From the NCBI GenBank assembly GCA_036771835.1, contig DAIPGN010000011.1, positions 1 to 64,000 on the forward strand: 64,000 nucleotides of DNA, given 5' to 3'. Source of the DNA: UBA4877 sp002399285. Lineage in GTDB: Bacteria; Bacillota; Thermoanaerobacteria; Thermoanaerobacterales; UBA4877. This document shows positions 16,924 to 25,725 of the stretch, piece after piece (positions within the stretch are counted from its first letter, which is position 1; each line of letters begins with the position of its first letter). The translations under genes and the position numbers were made by a program. Under the pieces are notes generated by a model that ran no database searches, had not been told where the DNA came from, and saw only the letters and a program-made list of their open reading frames with translations.

Positions 16924-16932
16924 GATAAATTA

Positions 16933-16961
16933 TTAACAACTAGTAAGAAATGTGTTATCAT
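16933..16961 (+). promoter_or_regulatory. Promoter of the butyryl-CoA operon
   Basis: TTAACA (16933-16938), a 17-nt spacer and TATCAT (16956-16961), about 50 nt before crt. No clear Rex-type operator was identified by eye. Confidence 0.65.
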
Positions 16962-17015
16962 ATTAGTGGGGAAACTATCTTTTATATAAATTATATTTTG
17001 AGAGGAGAGGTATGA

Positions 17016-17795
17016 ATGTGGGAAAGTATTTTACTTAAAAAGGAAGGAGGCATAGCCGTTCTGACCATCAGCAGGCCTAAAGCTTTAAATGCTCTAAACA
17101 CCAAAACGCTGTGTGAATTGAAGGAAGCTTTAAACGAGGTGCACGGCGACAAGGATGTAAGGGTACTGATAGTGACCGGCGGCGGCGACAAGGCGTTTGT
17201 TGCCGGGGCGGACATAACCGAGATGAAGGACAAGAACGCCATGGAGGGCAGAGAGTTTTCTGTTTTGGGGCAGAGGGTATTTGCCGAACTTCAGGACCTA
17301 CCGATACCGACCATAGCGGCTATCAACGGTTTCGCCCTGGGCGGCGGGTGTGAGCTTTCTCTTGCCTGTGACATAAGGATAGCTAGCAGCAAGGCGAAGA
17401 TCGGTCAGCCGGAGGTCACTCTGGGGATCACGCCTGGTTTTGCAGGTACACAGCGGCTTGCAAGGGCAGTCGGCCCGGCCGCTGCCAAAGAACTTATTTT
17501 TACCGGGGCTCCGATAAATGCTCAGGAAGCCTTGAGGGTAGGCTTGGTAAACAAGGTGGTCGAGCCGGATAAACTGATGGAAGAAGCACAGGCGCTGGCT
17601 ATGAAAATGGCATCCAACGCTCCCATAGCCATAAAGCTTGCCAAACAGGCCATAAATAAGGGGACGGAGGTCGACATTAATACCGGAATGGCCTATGAGG
17701 CGGAGGTGTTCGGACTGTGTTTTTCCACTGAAGATCAGAAGGAAGGCATGGGTGCCTTTATTGAAAAGCGCAGGGCTCAATTCAAAAATATTTGA
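17016..17795 (+). CDS. crt: Crotonase / 3-hydroxybutyryl-CoA dehydratase
   Basis: A 259-aa enoyl-CoA hydratase that interconverts 3-hydroxybutyryl-CoA and crotonyl-CoA. The oxyanion hole is in AGADITEMKD near 65. The two catalytic glutamates lie in GGGCELSLACDIR near 112 and GQPEVTLGITPGFAGTQRL near 134. It is first in the order crt-hbd-thl-bcd-etfB-etfA, a complete acetyl-CoA to butyryl-CoA module. The ATG at 17016 follows GAGGAGAGG; an ATG at 17012 is out of frame. Confidence 0.96.
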   Translation: MWESILLKKEGGIAVLTISRPKALNALNTKTLCELKEALNEVHGDKDVRVLIVTGGGDKAFVAGADITEMKDKNAMEGREFSVLGQRVFAELQDLPIPTIAAINGFALGGGCELSLACDIRIASSKAKIGQPEVTLGITPGFAGTQRLARAVGPAAAKELIFTGAPINAQEALRVGLVNKVVEPDKLMEEAQALAMKMASNAPIAIKLAKQAINKGTEVDINTGMAYEAEVFGLCFSTEDQKEGMGAFIEKRRAQFKNI

Positions 17796-17855
17796 AATTG
17801 GCAAAGTATTTATTCACCAATAGGTGTAAAAAATAAAAAAACAGGGGGGATCTAT

Positions 17856-18704
17856 ATGAAAAAAGTCTGCGTTATAGGAGCGGGCACCATGGGATCGGGC
17901 ATAGGCCAGGCCTTTGCTCAGGGAGGCTTCGAGGTATATCTGAGAGATGTGGATCAAAAGTTTGTGGACAGAGGCATAGGAATCATTACTAAGAACCTGG
18001 ACAGGGACGTATCTAAGGGCAGAAAGACCGACGAGGAGAGAAATGCAATACTGGGACGCATACACGGCATAACGGATCTAAAGGATGCAAAGGACGCCGA
18101 GTTTGCCATTGAGGCAGTCTTGGAGGATATGAACCTGAAAAAACAGGTGTTCAAGGAGCTCGATGAGCTGCTGCCAGCGAATGCCATTCTTGCGTCGAAT
18201 ACCTCCTCGCTCTCCATCACCGAGATAGCCAGCGCCACATCACGGCCGGACAAGGTAATAGGCATGCACTTTTTCAATCCCGTTCCGGTTATGAAACTGG
18301 TGGAGGTGACTAAGGGGATAGCAACGTCGGACGAGACCTTTGACACAGTATTCGCACTGGCGCAGGATCTCGGCAAGACACCGGTAAAAGTCAATGAAGC
18401 CCCCGGCTTTATCGTAAACAGGATATTGATACCCATGATAAACGAGGCCATAGGCATATTGGCGGATGGGGTAGCCAGCGCAGAGGATATAGACAATGCC
18501 ATGAAACTGGGTGCCAATCACCCGATAGGGCCTCTCGCTCTGGCTGATATGATAGGCAACGACGTATGCCTGGCCATAATGGAGGTACTGTATAATGAGT
18601 TTGGAGACTCCAAGTACAGACCGCACCCGCTGCTGAGGAAGATGGTAAGAGGCGGACTGCTTGGAAGGAAAACGGGCAAGGGATTCTATGATTACTCAAA
18701 ATAG
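17856..18704 (+). CDS. hbd: 3-hydroxybutyryl-CoA dehydrogenase
   Basis: A 282-aa dehydrogenase reducing acetoacetyl-CoA to 3-hydroxybutyryl-CoA. The dinucleotide-binding GAGTMGSGIGQ lies at residues 7-17. The catalytic His is in GMHFFNPVPVMKLVE near 137 with Glu at its end, followed by VNEAPGFIVNRI near 182 and a C-terminal helical dimer domain ending in RKTGKGFYDY. It has normal length and an AGGGGGGA ribosome binding site. Confidence 0.96.
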   Translation: MKKVCVIGAGTMGSGIGQAFAQGGFEVYLRDVDQKFVDRGIGIITKNLDRDVSKGRKTDEERNAILGRIHGITDLKDAKDAEFAIEAVLEDMNLKKQVFKELDELLPANAILASNTSSLSITEIASATSRPDKVIGMHFFNPVPVMKLVEVTKGIATSDETFDTVFALAQDLGKTPVKVNEAPGFIVNRILIPMINEAIGILADGVASAEDIDNAMKLGANHPIGPLALADMIGNDVCLAIMEVLYNEFGDSKYRPHPLLRKMVRGGLLGRKTGKGFYDYSK

Positions 18705-18718
18705 AAGGAGGCCTATCA

Positions 18719-19897
18719 ATGAATAACGTAGTTATCGTAAGCGCTGCAAGAACAGCCGTAGGCAAGTTCGGAGGTGCATTTACATCAATACCCGCGACCG
18801 ACATGGGAGCCATCGTGATCAAAGAGGCTTTGAAGAGGGCAAACTGCAAGCCGGAGGATGTGAACGAGGTAATACTCGGCAACGTCCTGCAGGCAGGTTT
18901 GGGCCAAAACCCGGCAAGACAGGCTGCAATTAAAGCAGGCGTGCCGGTTGAGGTCCCGTCCATGACCATAAACAAGGTATGCGGTTCAGGATTAAAAGCC
19001 GTGATATTGGGAGCACAGGCAATAATGCTGGGCGATGCCGACGTCATCGTGGCGGGAGGAATGGAGAACATGAGCAGGGCGCCGTATCTTCTGAATAATG
19101 CCCGCTGGGGATACAAGGTCGACGACGGTAAAATAGTCGACGAAATGGAATATGATGGATTGACTGACGTATTCAATCAGTATAAAATGGGAATAACGGC
19201 AGAGAATGTTGCGGAGAAGTATAATATAACCAGAGAGGATCAGGACAGGTTTTCGTTGGAAAGCCAGCAAAAGACGGAGAAGGCGCAGAAAGAAGGAAGA
19301 TTTGACGATGAGATAGTGCCTGTGGAAATACCGCAGAGGAAGGGCGACCCCATAATCTTTAAAGAGGACGAATTTCCGAGGCATGGCTCCACATACGAGG
19401 GCCTGGCCAAGTTAAAACCTGCTTTTAAACAGGGAGGCACGGTAACGGCCGGCAACGCATCGGGAATAAATGACGGCGCAGCCGTGGTCGTGCTCATGTC
19501 TGAAGAAAAGGCGAAGAGCATGGGGCTCAAGCCGATGGCGAAAATAAGGTCATACGGTACTGCGGGAGTAGATCCCAGCATAATGGGGGTAGCGCCTATA
19601 TATGCCACGAGGAAGGCCATGGAGAGAGCAGGTCTCACGGTAAATGACATGGACCTCATAGAGGCCAATGAAGCCTTTGCCGCACAGGCCGTGGCCGTGG
19701 CAAGAGAGCTCAAATTGCCGATGGATAGGGTAAACGTAAACGGCGGAGCAGTCGCGCTGGGACATCCTATCGGAGCATCCGGCTGCAGGATATTGGTGAC
19801 GCTGTTATATGAGATGCAGAAGAGAAATTCAAAGTATGGGCTGGCTACGCTCTGCATAGGCGGCGGCCAGGCCTGCGCCATGGTCGTTGAAAGATAG
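18719..19897 (+). CDS. thlA: Acetyl-CoA acetyltransferase (thiolase)
   Basis: A 392-aa biosynthetic thiolase condensing two acetyl-CoA into acetoacetyl-CoA. The nucleophilic Cys is in INKVCGSGLKA near 88, the catalytic His in NGGAVALGHPIGASG near 348, and the second Cys in CIGGGQACAMVVER near 378. It lies 14 nt after hbd with a GGAGG ribosome binding site. A 150-nt gap with a small hairpin separates it from bcd. Confidence 0.97.
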   Translation: MNNVVIVSAARTAVGKFGGAFTSIPATDMGAIVIKEALKRANCKPEDVNEVILGNVLQAGLGQNPARQAAIKAGVPVEVPSMTINKVCGSGLKAVILGAQAIMLGDADVIVAGGMENMSRAPYLLNNARWGYKVDDGKIVDEMEYDGLTDVFNQYKMGITAENVAEKYNITREDQDRFSLESQQKTEKAQKEGRFDDEIVPVEIPQRKGDPIIFKEDEFPRHGSTYEGLAKLKPAFKQGGTVTAGNASGINDGAAVVVLMSEEKAKSMGLKPMAKIRSYGTAGVDPSIMGVAPIYATRKAMERAGLTVNDMDLIEANEAFAAQAVAVARELKLPMDRVNVNGGAVALGHPIGASGCRILVTLLYEMQKRNSKYGLATLCIGGGQACAMVVER

Positions 19898-19990
19898 TTT
19901 TAGAGAAGATATCGGATGAACGGCGGGCGATCCTATGAGACGGCTGACCGTGGAACTTATTTTTTAGCCTAATGTTAAATTGATTGATTG

Positions 19991-20009
19991 GGCTGCATTC
20001 AATGCAGCC
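19991..20009 (+). terminator. Hairpin between thl and bcd, possible attenuator
   Basis: GGCTGCA and TGCAGCC form a perfect 7-bp stem (19991-20009) followed by TTATTAATT rather than a solid T-run. It may modulate expression of bcd-etfBA relative to the upstream genes or stabilise an mRNA end. Confidence 0.35.
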
Positions 20010-20047
20010 TTATTAATTGATATAAAAACAGACAAGGAGGTATTATA

Positions 20048-21184
20048 ATGGACTTTTCGTTTACTAAGCAACAAGAAATGGTAAAAAAAGTAGTAAGCGA
20101 GTTTGCCAAAAACGAGGTTGCTCCGGGCGCCGATGACAGGGATATCACGGAGGAATTTCCGTGGGAAATTGTACACAAGATGGCAGACATGCATCTCATG
20201 GGCATACCCTATCCAAAGGAATACGGCGGTGCAGGCGGTGACTATATAAGCTATATCATCGCCGTGGAGGAATTGTCCAAAGCCTGTGCTTCCACAGGGG
20301 TGATCCTGTCGGCGCACACATCCCTATCATGCTATCCACTGTACCATTGGGGAAATGAAGAGCAGAAGAAAAAATATCTCACGCCTCTTGCAAAGGGTGA
20401 AAAGCTGGGGTCCTTTGCCCTGACTGAACCCAATGCGGGCACGGATGCCGCATCTCAGCAGACGTCGGCAGTTTTAGAGGATGATCACTATGTGCTGAAC
20501 GGCTCAAAGATATTCATAACCAACGGAGGAAAGGCAGACATCTATATAGTCTTTGCCATGACCGACAAGACGAAGGGAACGAGAGGCATAAGCGCCTTTA
20601 TAGTGGAAAAGGGTTTTAAGGGATTTTCCATAGGCAAGATAGAGGAGAAAATGGGTATACGTGCCTCAAGTACTGCCGAACTTGTATTTGAGGACTGCAT
20701 AGTTCCCAAAGAAAACCTGCTCGGTAAGGAAGGCAAGGGATATGGTATAGCCATGGAGACGTTGGACGGAGGAAGGATAGGCATCGCGGCTCAGGCACTG
20801 GGCATAGCGGAGGCTGCCCTGGAAGAGACTATAAAATATGCTAAGGAGAGGCAGCAGTTCGGACGCCCGATCAGCAAATACCAGGGTATACAGTGGTACA
20901 TCTCCGATATGGCTACGAGGGTGCAGGCTGCCAAACTGCTTGTATTCAATGCTGCGTGGGAAAAACAGCAGGAAAAGTTGAAATCCTCTACTGCCGCAAT
21001 GGCAAAGATCTATGCATCGGAAGCGGCAATGTATGTGACGACCAAAGCCGTTCAGATCTTCGGAGGCTATGGGTTTATAAAGGATTATCCTGTGGAGAGG
21101 TTTATGAGAGACGCAAAGATCACGGAGATATATGAGGGCACGTCGGAGGTCCAGAAGATGGTTATTGCAGGCAGTCTATTATAG
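20048..21184 (+). CDS. bcd: Butyryl-CoA dehydrogenase
   Basis: A 378-aa FAD-dependent acyl-CoA dehydrogenase of normal length. FALTEPNAGTDA near 117 and ITNGGKADIYI near 157 contact FAD and substrate. The catalytic Glu is in ITEIYEGTSEVQKMVI near 360. Together with EtfAB just downstream it reduces crotonyl-CoA to butyryl-CoA, in clostridia by flavin-based electron bifurcation that also reduces ferredoxin (established for the complex, inferred here). AGGAGG precedes the ATG. Confidence 0.95.
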   Translation: MDFSFTKQQEMVKKVVSEFAKNEVAPGADDRDITEEFPWEIVHKMADMHLMGIPYPKEYGGAGGDYISYIIAVEELSKACASTGVILSAHTSLSCYPLYHWGNEEQKKKYLTPLAKGEKLGSFALTEPNAGTDAASQQTSAVLEDDHYVLNGSKIFITNGGKADIYIVFAMTDKTKGTRGISAFIVEKGFKGFSIGKIEEKMGIRASSTAELVFEDCIVPKENLLGKEGKGYGIAMETLDGGRIGIAAQALGIAEAALEETIKYAKERQQFGRPISKYQGIQWYISDMATRVQAAKLLVFNAAWEKQQEKLKSSTAAMAKIYASEAAMYVTTKAVQIFGGYGFIKDYPVERFMRDAKITEIYEGTSEVQKMVIAGSLL

Positions 21185-21202
21185 ACAAGGAGGACGGTAT
21201 AT

Positions 21203-21988
21203 ATGAACATAGTTGTTTTGATCAAACAGGTACCGGACACCAATGAGGTCAGGATCGATCCTGTGACAAAGACGCTGATAAGGCAGGGTGTGCCGAGTAT
21301 CATAAATCCCGAAGACAAAAATGCCATAGAAATGGCGTTGACATTAAAGCAAAAATACGGCTGTAAGGTCAATGTAGTTACGATGGGGCCGCCGCAGGCC
21401 GACGTCGCATTGAGGGAAGCCATGGCGATGGGTGCGGACGAATGCTATCTGATGACGGACAGGGCATTTGCCGGAGCCGATACCTATGCCACTGCAAAGG
21501 CGCTTTCAACTGCCATAAAGAAAGTTTTCCCAGACTGTGACCTTGTACTCTGCGGCAGGCAGGCTATTGACGGCGACACTGCGCAGGTAGGGCCGCAAAC
21601 AGCTGAACAGCTTGGTATACCCCAGGTGACCTATGTCAAGGAAGTAGAGGTTACGGGGAATAAGCTGACGGTATCAAGGGCGATAGAGAATGGGCACGAG
21701 ATCATAGAATTGTCGACACCCGCACTGCTTACTATAGTCAAAGAGGCAAATAAACCCCGCTATCCGTCTATGAGCGGTATATTTGATGCTTATCAGGCTG
21801 AAATCAAAACCATTACCAACGATGATCTTAAGCTCGATAATGGAGAGCTGGGGCTTAAGGGTTCTCCCACAAAGGTCGTCTCCACCGAGACGCCGGATAC
21901 GCAAAGGAGCGGAGAGGTCTTTACGGGCAATCCGAAGGATTGCTGCGGTCAGTTGGCACAGAGATTAAAACAAAGACATCTTATCTGA
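21203..21988 (+). CDS. etfB: Electron transfer flavoprotein, beta subunit
   Basis: A 261-aa subunit, with the EtfB signature around VNVVTMGPPQADVALREAMA near 58-76 and CGRQAIDGDTAQVGPQTAEQL near 114. It pairs with EtfA to deliver electrons from NADH to Bcd. It starts 18 nt after bcd with AAGGAGG and ends 13 nt before etfA. Confidence 0.96.
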   Translation: MNIVVLIKQVPDTNEVRIDPVTKTLIRQGVPSIINPEDKNAIEMALTLKQKYGCKVNVVTMGPPQADVALREAMAMGADECYLMTDRAFAGADTYATAKALSTAIKKVFPDCDLVLCGRQAIDGDTAQVGPQTAEQLGIPQVTYVKEVEVTGNKLTVSRAIENGHEIIELSTPALLTIVKEANKPRYPSMSGIFDAYQAEIKTITNDDLKLDNGELGLKGSPTKVVSTETPDTQRSGEVFTGNPKDCCGQLAQRLKQRHLI

Positions 21989-22001
21989 GGAGGGATTTAA
22001 C

Positions 22002-23012
22002 GTGGAGAGCAAAAATATTTGGCTTTTAGCCGAGCAGAGAGACGGCAAGGTAATGAATGTGGCCTATGAGCTGCTGGGTGCGGCAAGAAAACTTGCGGAC
22101 AAAAAGAACTGTGAAGTGTGCGCCGTACTCGCCGGAGACAAGGTAAGACATCTGGCGGAGAGCTTGATACAACACGGTGCCGACAAGGTATATGTGGTTG
22201 AAAACCCGCTGTTTAATGTGTATACGACAGATGCCTATACCAATATCATGGAACAGATCATAAAGAATTTTAGCCCTGAGATAGTATTATACGGCGCCAC
22301 AACGATAGGAAGAGACTTGGCTCCTAGGGTTGCGTCCAGAGTACACACCGGACTCACGGCAGACTGTACGGGACTGGATATAGATGAAGACGGCCTGCTT
22401 TTGCAGATAAGACCTGCCTTTGGCGGCAATCTGATGGCTACCATAAAGTGCCCGGAGATGAGACCGCAGATGGCCACGGTAAGGCCGGGAGTTATGGAAA
22501 AACTCGTCCCCGATGCTAACCGCAAGGGTGAAGTTATAATGTTCGACGCGCACATTACCGATGAGGACATCAGGACAAAGGTGGTCCAGATAGTAAAGGA
22601 AGCAAAACAAATAGTGAACCTGGAGGAGGCCAAGATCATCGTATCAGGCGGACGCGGACTCAAGTCTCCAGATGGATTTAAGCTGATAGAACAGCTGGCT
22701 GACGCTCTGGGCGGCGTAGTCGGCGCATCTCGCGCGGCCGTGGATTCGGGCTGGATAAGCAGCGATCATCAGGTCGGCCAGACGGGAAAGACGGTGAGGC
22801 CGGAGCTCTATGTGGCATGCGGTATAAGCGGAGCAATACAGCACCTGGCCGGAATGAGCGGCTCCCGGACTATCGTGGCTATAAACAAGGACCCCAACGC
22901 TCCCATATTCAAGATTGCGGATTATGCCATAGTTGGGGACCTCTATAAGGTGATACCCGTTTTGATCGATGAGATAAAAAATGAAAGAGGAGAAGACTCA
23001 TCGGCATCGTAA
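22002..23012 (+). CDS. etfA: Electron transfer flavoprotein, alpha subunit
   Basis: A 336-aa subunit with the FAD-binding C-terminal signature: VGASRAAVDSGWI near 240, HQVGQTGKTVRPELYVACG near 257 and SGAIQHLAGM near 277. The start is GTG at 22002 after GAGGAGGG. It is the last gene of the operon, followed by a terminator. No ptb-buk or CoA-transferase gene is present in the window. Confidence 0.96.
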   Translation: MESKNIWLLAEQRDGKVMNVAYELLGAARKLADKKNCEVCAVLAGDKVRHLAESLIQHGADKVYVVENPLFNVYTTDAYTNIMEQIIKNFSPEIVLYGATTIGRDLAPRVASRVHTGLTADCTGLDIDEDGLLLQIRPAFGGNLMATIKCPEMRPQMATVRPGVMEKLVPDANRKGEVIMFDAHITDEDIRTKVVQIVKEAKQIVNLEEAKIIVSGGRGLKSPDGFKLIEQLADALGGVVGASRAAVDSGWISSDHQVGQTGKTVRPELYVACGISGAIQHLAGMSGSRTIVAINKDPNAPIFKIADYAIVGDLYKVIPVLIDEIKNERGEDSSAS

Positions 23013-23039
23013 TTGTCACTGTATATAATTGATGAGAAG

Positions 23040-23093
23040 TACCTGCGGGGCGGACGATCTTTATGACGGCTTCCCACGGCAGGTATTTTTTTT
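23040..23093 (+). terminator. Terminator of the butyryl-CoA operon
   Basis: TACCTGC (23040-23046) pairs with GCAGGTA (23079-23085), followed by eight T. The loop of about 32 nt can form a second small stem. Confidence 0.75.
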
Positions 23094-23152
23094 GCAGCGG
23101 TTGTATTATTCGGGATTAATCATATATAATAGAAACGAGAGGAGGCAAGCAA

Positions 23153-23731
23153 TTGAAAAAATCACTTATAGTGCTTATTGTGGTCGTAGTTATGGCGGTG
23201 GGACTTGTGGGTTACGTATTTGGTATGTATAACAATCTCGTCGCTGCGGAGGAGAATGTAAACAGCATGTGGAGCCAGGTGGACAATCAGCTTCAGAGAC
23301 GTGCCGATCTGATACCCAATTTGGTGGAGACCGTAAAGGGATATGCGGCCCATGAGCAGGCGGTATTTGACAGTGTGAATGAGGCCAGATCAAAGCTTCT
23401 TTCGGCCGGCAGCGTGGGAGATGCGGCTCAGGCAAACCAGGAACTTACCGGTGCCTTGGGAAGACTGCTTGCCATATCCGAGGCTTATCCGGAATTAAAA
23501 GCGGATGCCAACTTCAGGTCGCTGCAGGACGAACTTGCGGGTACGGAGAACAGGATAGCAGTGGCCAGGATGGACTATAATAATGCGGTCAAGTCATACA
23601 ATACGAAGATCAGGCGGTTCCCTACATCGACTGTGTCGGGAATGTTTGGATTTGAACAGAAACAATACTTCCAAGCGGAAGAGGGTGCAAAAGAGGTACC
23701 TAAGGTCGACTTTTCCGGGAGTGGTAAATAA
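23153..23731 (+). CDS. lemA: LemA family membrane protein
   Basis: A 192-aa protein with one N-terminal membrane helix (about 4-24) and the LemA helical bundle: YNNLVAAEENVNSMWSQVDN near 26 and RRADLIPNLVETVKGYAAHE near 49. The function of LemA is not established. Its pairing with a TPM-domain protein directly downstream is a conserved arrangement. The start is TTG at 23153 after GAGGAGG. Confidence 0.92.
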   Translation: MKKSLIVLIVVVVMAVGLVGYVFGMYNNLVAAEENVNSMWSQVDNQLQRRADLIPNLVETVKGYAAHEQAVFDSVNEARSKLLSAGSVGDAAQANQELTGALGRLLAISEAYPELKADANFRSLQDELAGTENRIAVARMDYNNAVKSYNTKIRRFPTSTVSGMFGFEQKQYFQAEEGAKEVPKVDFSGSGK

Positions 23732-24546
23732 TGAAAAAAAAACTGCTGCCGCTGTTATTGATATTGTTCATAGTCATACCTGCGGTATCATACACAGCGC
23801 CGTCCATTCCCCCCAAACCGGAAACGATCGGCTATGTGTATGATTATGCCGGTATCATTGATGATGCCGATGAATCGGAGATGCGTTCGCTGGGGAAAAG
23901 CATAGATGATGCCAGCGGTGCGCAGATAGTGGTGGTAACGGTGGATGATACGGGCGACTACCCTATAGAGGACTATGCCCTGGATCTTTTCAGACAGTGG
24001 GGCATAGGGAATAAAGAAAAGAACAACGGTGTTTTGCTTGTGGTAAATAAGAAGAATATGATGCAGGACATCAGCGGCAGAGTCAGGATACAGGTTGGAT
24101 ACGGATTGGAAGGAGCTATACCCGACTCCGTGGCAGGCAGGATACTGGATGATTATGTCCTGCCGCGGTGGGATGAGGACGATTATTCCGAAGGGATAAC
24201 GGACGGCTATATGGCGATAGCGAAACAGGTGGCCGATGAATATGACCTGGATATTGAAGGATTGAAATCTATGCCCAGTGTCTCAAATGAACCTTCGGAG
24301 AATAGGATAGATTATGGCACCATATTATTGATAATAATTTTGATACTGGCTTTCTTCCCGTTTGGCGGCGGAAGAGGCAGAAGAGCTGTAAGACGGAATA
24401 TCTGGTGGGGCGGATTCGGAGGCTTTGGGCCGGGCCCGGGTGGATTTGGCGGAGGCGGCTTTGGCGGCGGATTCGGAGGCGGCGGTTCTTCCGGTGGGGG
24501 TGGCTTCGGCGGAGGCTCTTCCGGAGGCGGCGGAGCAAGCAGATAA
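23731..24546 (+). CDS. TPM-domain (YgcG-type) membrane protein
   Basis: A 271-aa protein with a signal peptide (about 1-22) and a TPM domain (about 35-165; VYDYAGIIDDADE and AQIVVVTVDDTGDYPIEDYA). A membrane helix at about 193-208 is followed by a cytoplasmic tail of Gly, Phe and Ser repeats typical of YgcG proteins. TPM domains have been called phosphatases, but the in vivo role is unclear. The ATG overlaps the LemA stop codon (TAATG), so translation is coupled. Confidence 0.88.
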   Translation: MKKKLLPLLLILFIVIPAVSYTAPSIPPKPETIGYVYDYAGIIDDADESEMRSLGKSIDDASGAQIVVVTVDDTGDYPIEDYALDLFRQWGIGNKEKNNGVLLVVNKKNMMQDISGRVRIQVGYGLEGAIPDSVAGRILDDYVLPRWDEDDYSEGITDGYMAIAKQVADEYDLDIEGLKSMPSVSNEPSENRIDYGTILLIIILILAFFPFGGGRGRRAVRRNIWWGGFGGFGPGPGGFGGGGFGGGFGGGGSSGGGGFGGGSSGGGGASR

Positions 24547-24568
24547 TTACAGGAGAGGACGGGAGAGA

Positions 24569-25678
24569 ATGAGATCAAAGGTGTATTTTGCTAATTTGAG
24601 GTCTACCTCGCGTGCTACAAGCCTTATAAATAAGGTGGGCATGCTGTTTGAGGTGGCCGGTTTTAAGAACGTAATTATTCCCAACGAACCTACGGCGGTA
24701 AAGATGCATTTCGGTGAGAAGGGGAACACTGCTTTTTTAAATCCCATATATGTAAGAGAAGTAGTAAACAGAATAAAGAAGTATAAGGGCAAGCCGTTCT
24801 TGACCGATGCCAATACCTTATATAAAGGCAGCAGGAACAACAGCATAGATCATTTAAATACGGCTATAGAGAACGGCTTTGCCTATGCCGTGGTAAATGC
24901 GCCAATAATCATATCCGGCGGGATGTTCAGCCAGGATTTTGTGGAAGTGGAAATAAACAAGAAACACTTTGATAAGGTCAAGATATCATCCGATATAGCA
25001 CACACTCAGTCGATGATCGTACTGGCACACTTTAAAGGGCATGACACGGCGGGCTTCGGCGGTGCTCTTAAGAGTCTGGGTATGGGGTGCGCCGCCGTTT
25101 CAGGTAAGCAACAGCAGCACTCGACGGCAAAGCCTCATTCCGTCAGCGAGTGCAGGACATGCCGCGTATGTGCCAGGTGGTGCCCGGCCGATGCGATCAC
25201 TGTGCTGGAGCACAGGATCTCCATAGATCAGGACAAATGCATAGGCTGCGGCGAGTGTATACCACTCTGCCCCGACAGGGCGATCGAACCCGAATGGGGC
25301 ACCAAAATGGATGAATTTGTGGAGAGAATGGTAGAGTATGCATGCGGTGCAGTAAAGGGCAAGGAGGGCAGGATGGGATTTATAAACTTCGTAATGGATG
25401 TATCTCCGCTGTGCGACTGCATACCATGGAGCGACACACCCATAGTGCCTGATATAGGCATACTGGCTTCGACTGATCCGGTTGCCATAGACCAGGCCAG
25501 TCTTGATCTTGTAAACAAGGCTACGGCCATGTCGGGATCGATATTGGACGGACACTACCATGAGGGACAGGATAAATTTGAAGCGGCAAATCCCGATACA
25601 AAGGGCTATATGCAGCTTTCTTATGCGGAAGAACTGGGTATGGGAACCAGGGATTATGAGCTGGTCGAAGTTTTATAA
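24569..25678 (+). CDS. DUF362 protein with 2x[4Fe-4S] ferredoxin domain
   Basis: A 369-aa protein in which a DUF362 domain (about 1-180 and 260-350) is interrupted by a two-cluster ferredoxin: CRTCRVCARWCP near 190 and CIGCGECIPLCP near 219. DUF362 proteins are common in strict anaerobes and have no assigned reaction; an electron-transfer role is likely from the clusters. The ATG at 24569 lies after GGGAGAG; the open frame extends upstream into the Gly-rich end of the TPM gene, which is a shadow. Confidence 0.88.
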   Translation: MRSKVYFANLRSTSRATSLINKVGMLFEVAGFKNVIIPNEPTAVKMHFGEKGNTAFLNPIYVREVVNRIKKYKGKPFLTDANTLYKGSRNNSIDHLNTAIENGFAYAVVNAPIIISGGMFSQDFVEVEINKKHFDKVKISSDIAHTQSMIVLAHFKGHDTAGFGGALKSLGMGCAAVSGKQQQHSTAKPHSVSECRTCRVCARWCPADAITVLEHRISIDQDKCIGCGECIPLCPDRAIEPEWGTKMDEFVERMVEYACGAVKGKEGRMGFINFVMDVSPLCDCIPWSDTPIVPDIGILASTDPVAIDQASLDLVNKATAMSGSILDGHYHEGQDKFEAANPDTKGYMQLSYAEELGMGTRDYELVEVL

Positions 25679-25688
25679 GGCAAAAGGT

Positions 25689-25725
25689 AAAGGGGACGGA
25701 TATGTTCGTCTCCTTTATTTATTAC
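25689..25725. terminator. Terminator between convergent DUF362 and Ca2+ ATPase genes
   Basis: AAAGGGGACG (25689-25698) pairs with CGTCTCCTTT (25707-25716), followed by ATTTATT. The stem overlaps the end region of the minus-strand gene and may serve both. Confidence 0.65.

Noticed and set aside
18409..19176. 255-codon open frame antisense to hbd and thl
   Set aside because: It spans two conserved genes on the opposite strand with no domain; typical shadow frame.
23040..23093. Hairpin after etfA considered as a small riboswitch
   Set aside because: It lies downstream of an operon, has a simple outer stem and T-run and no known aptamer motif; a terminator is enough.
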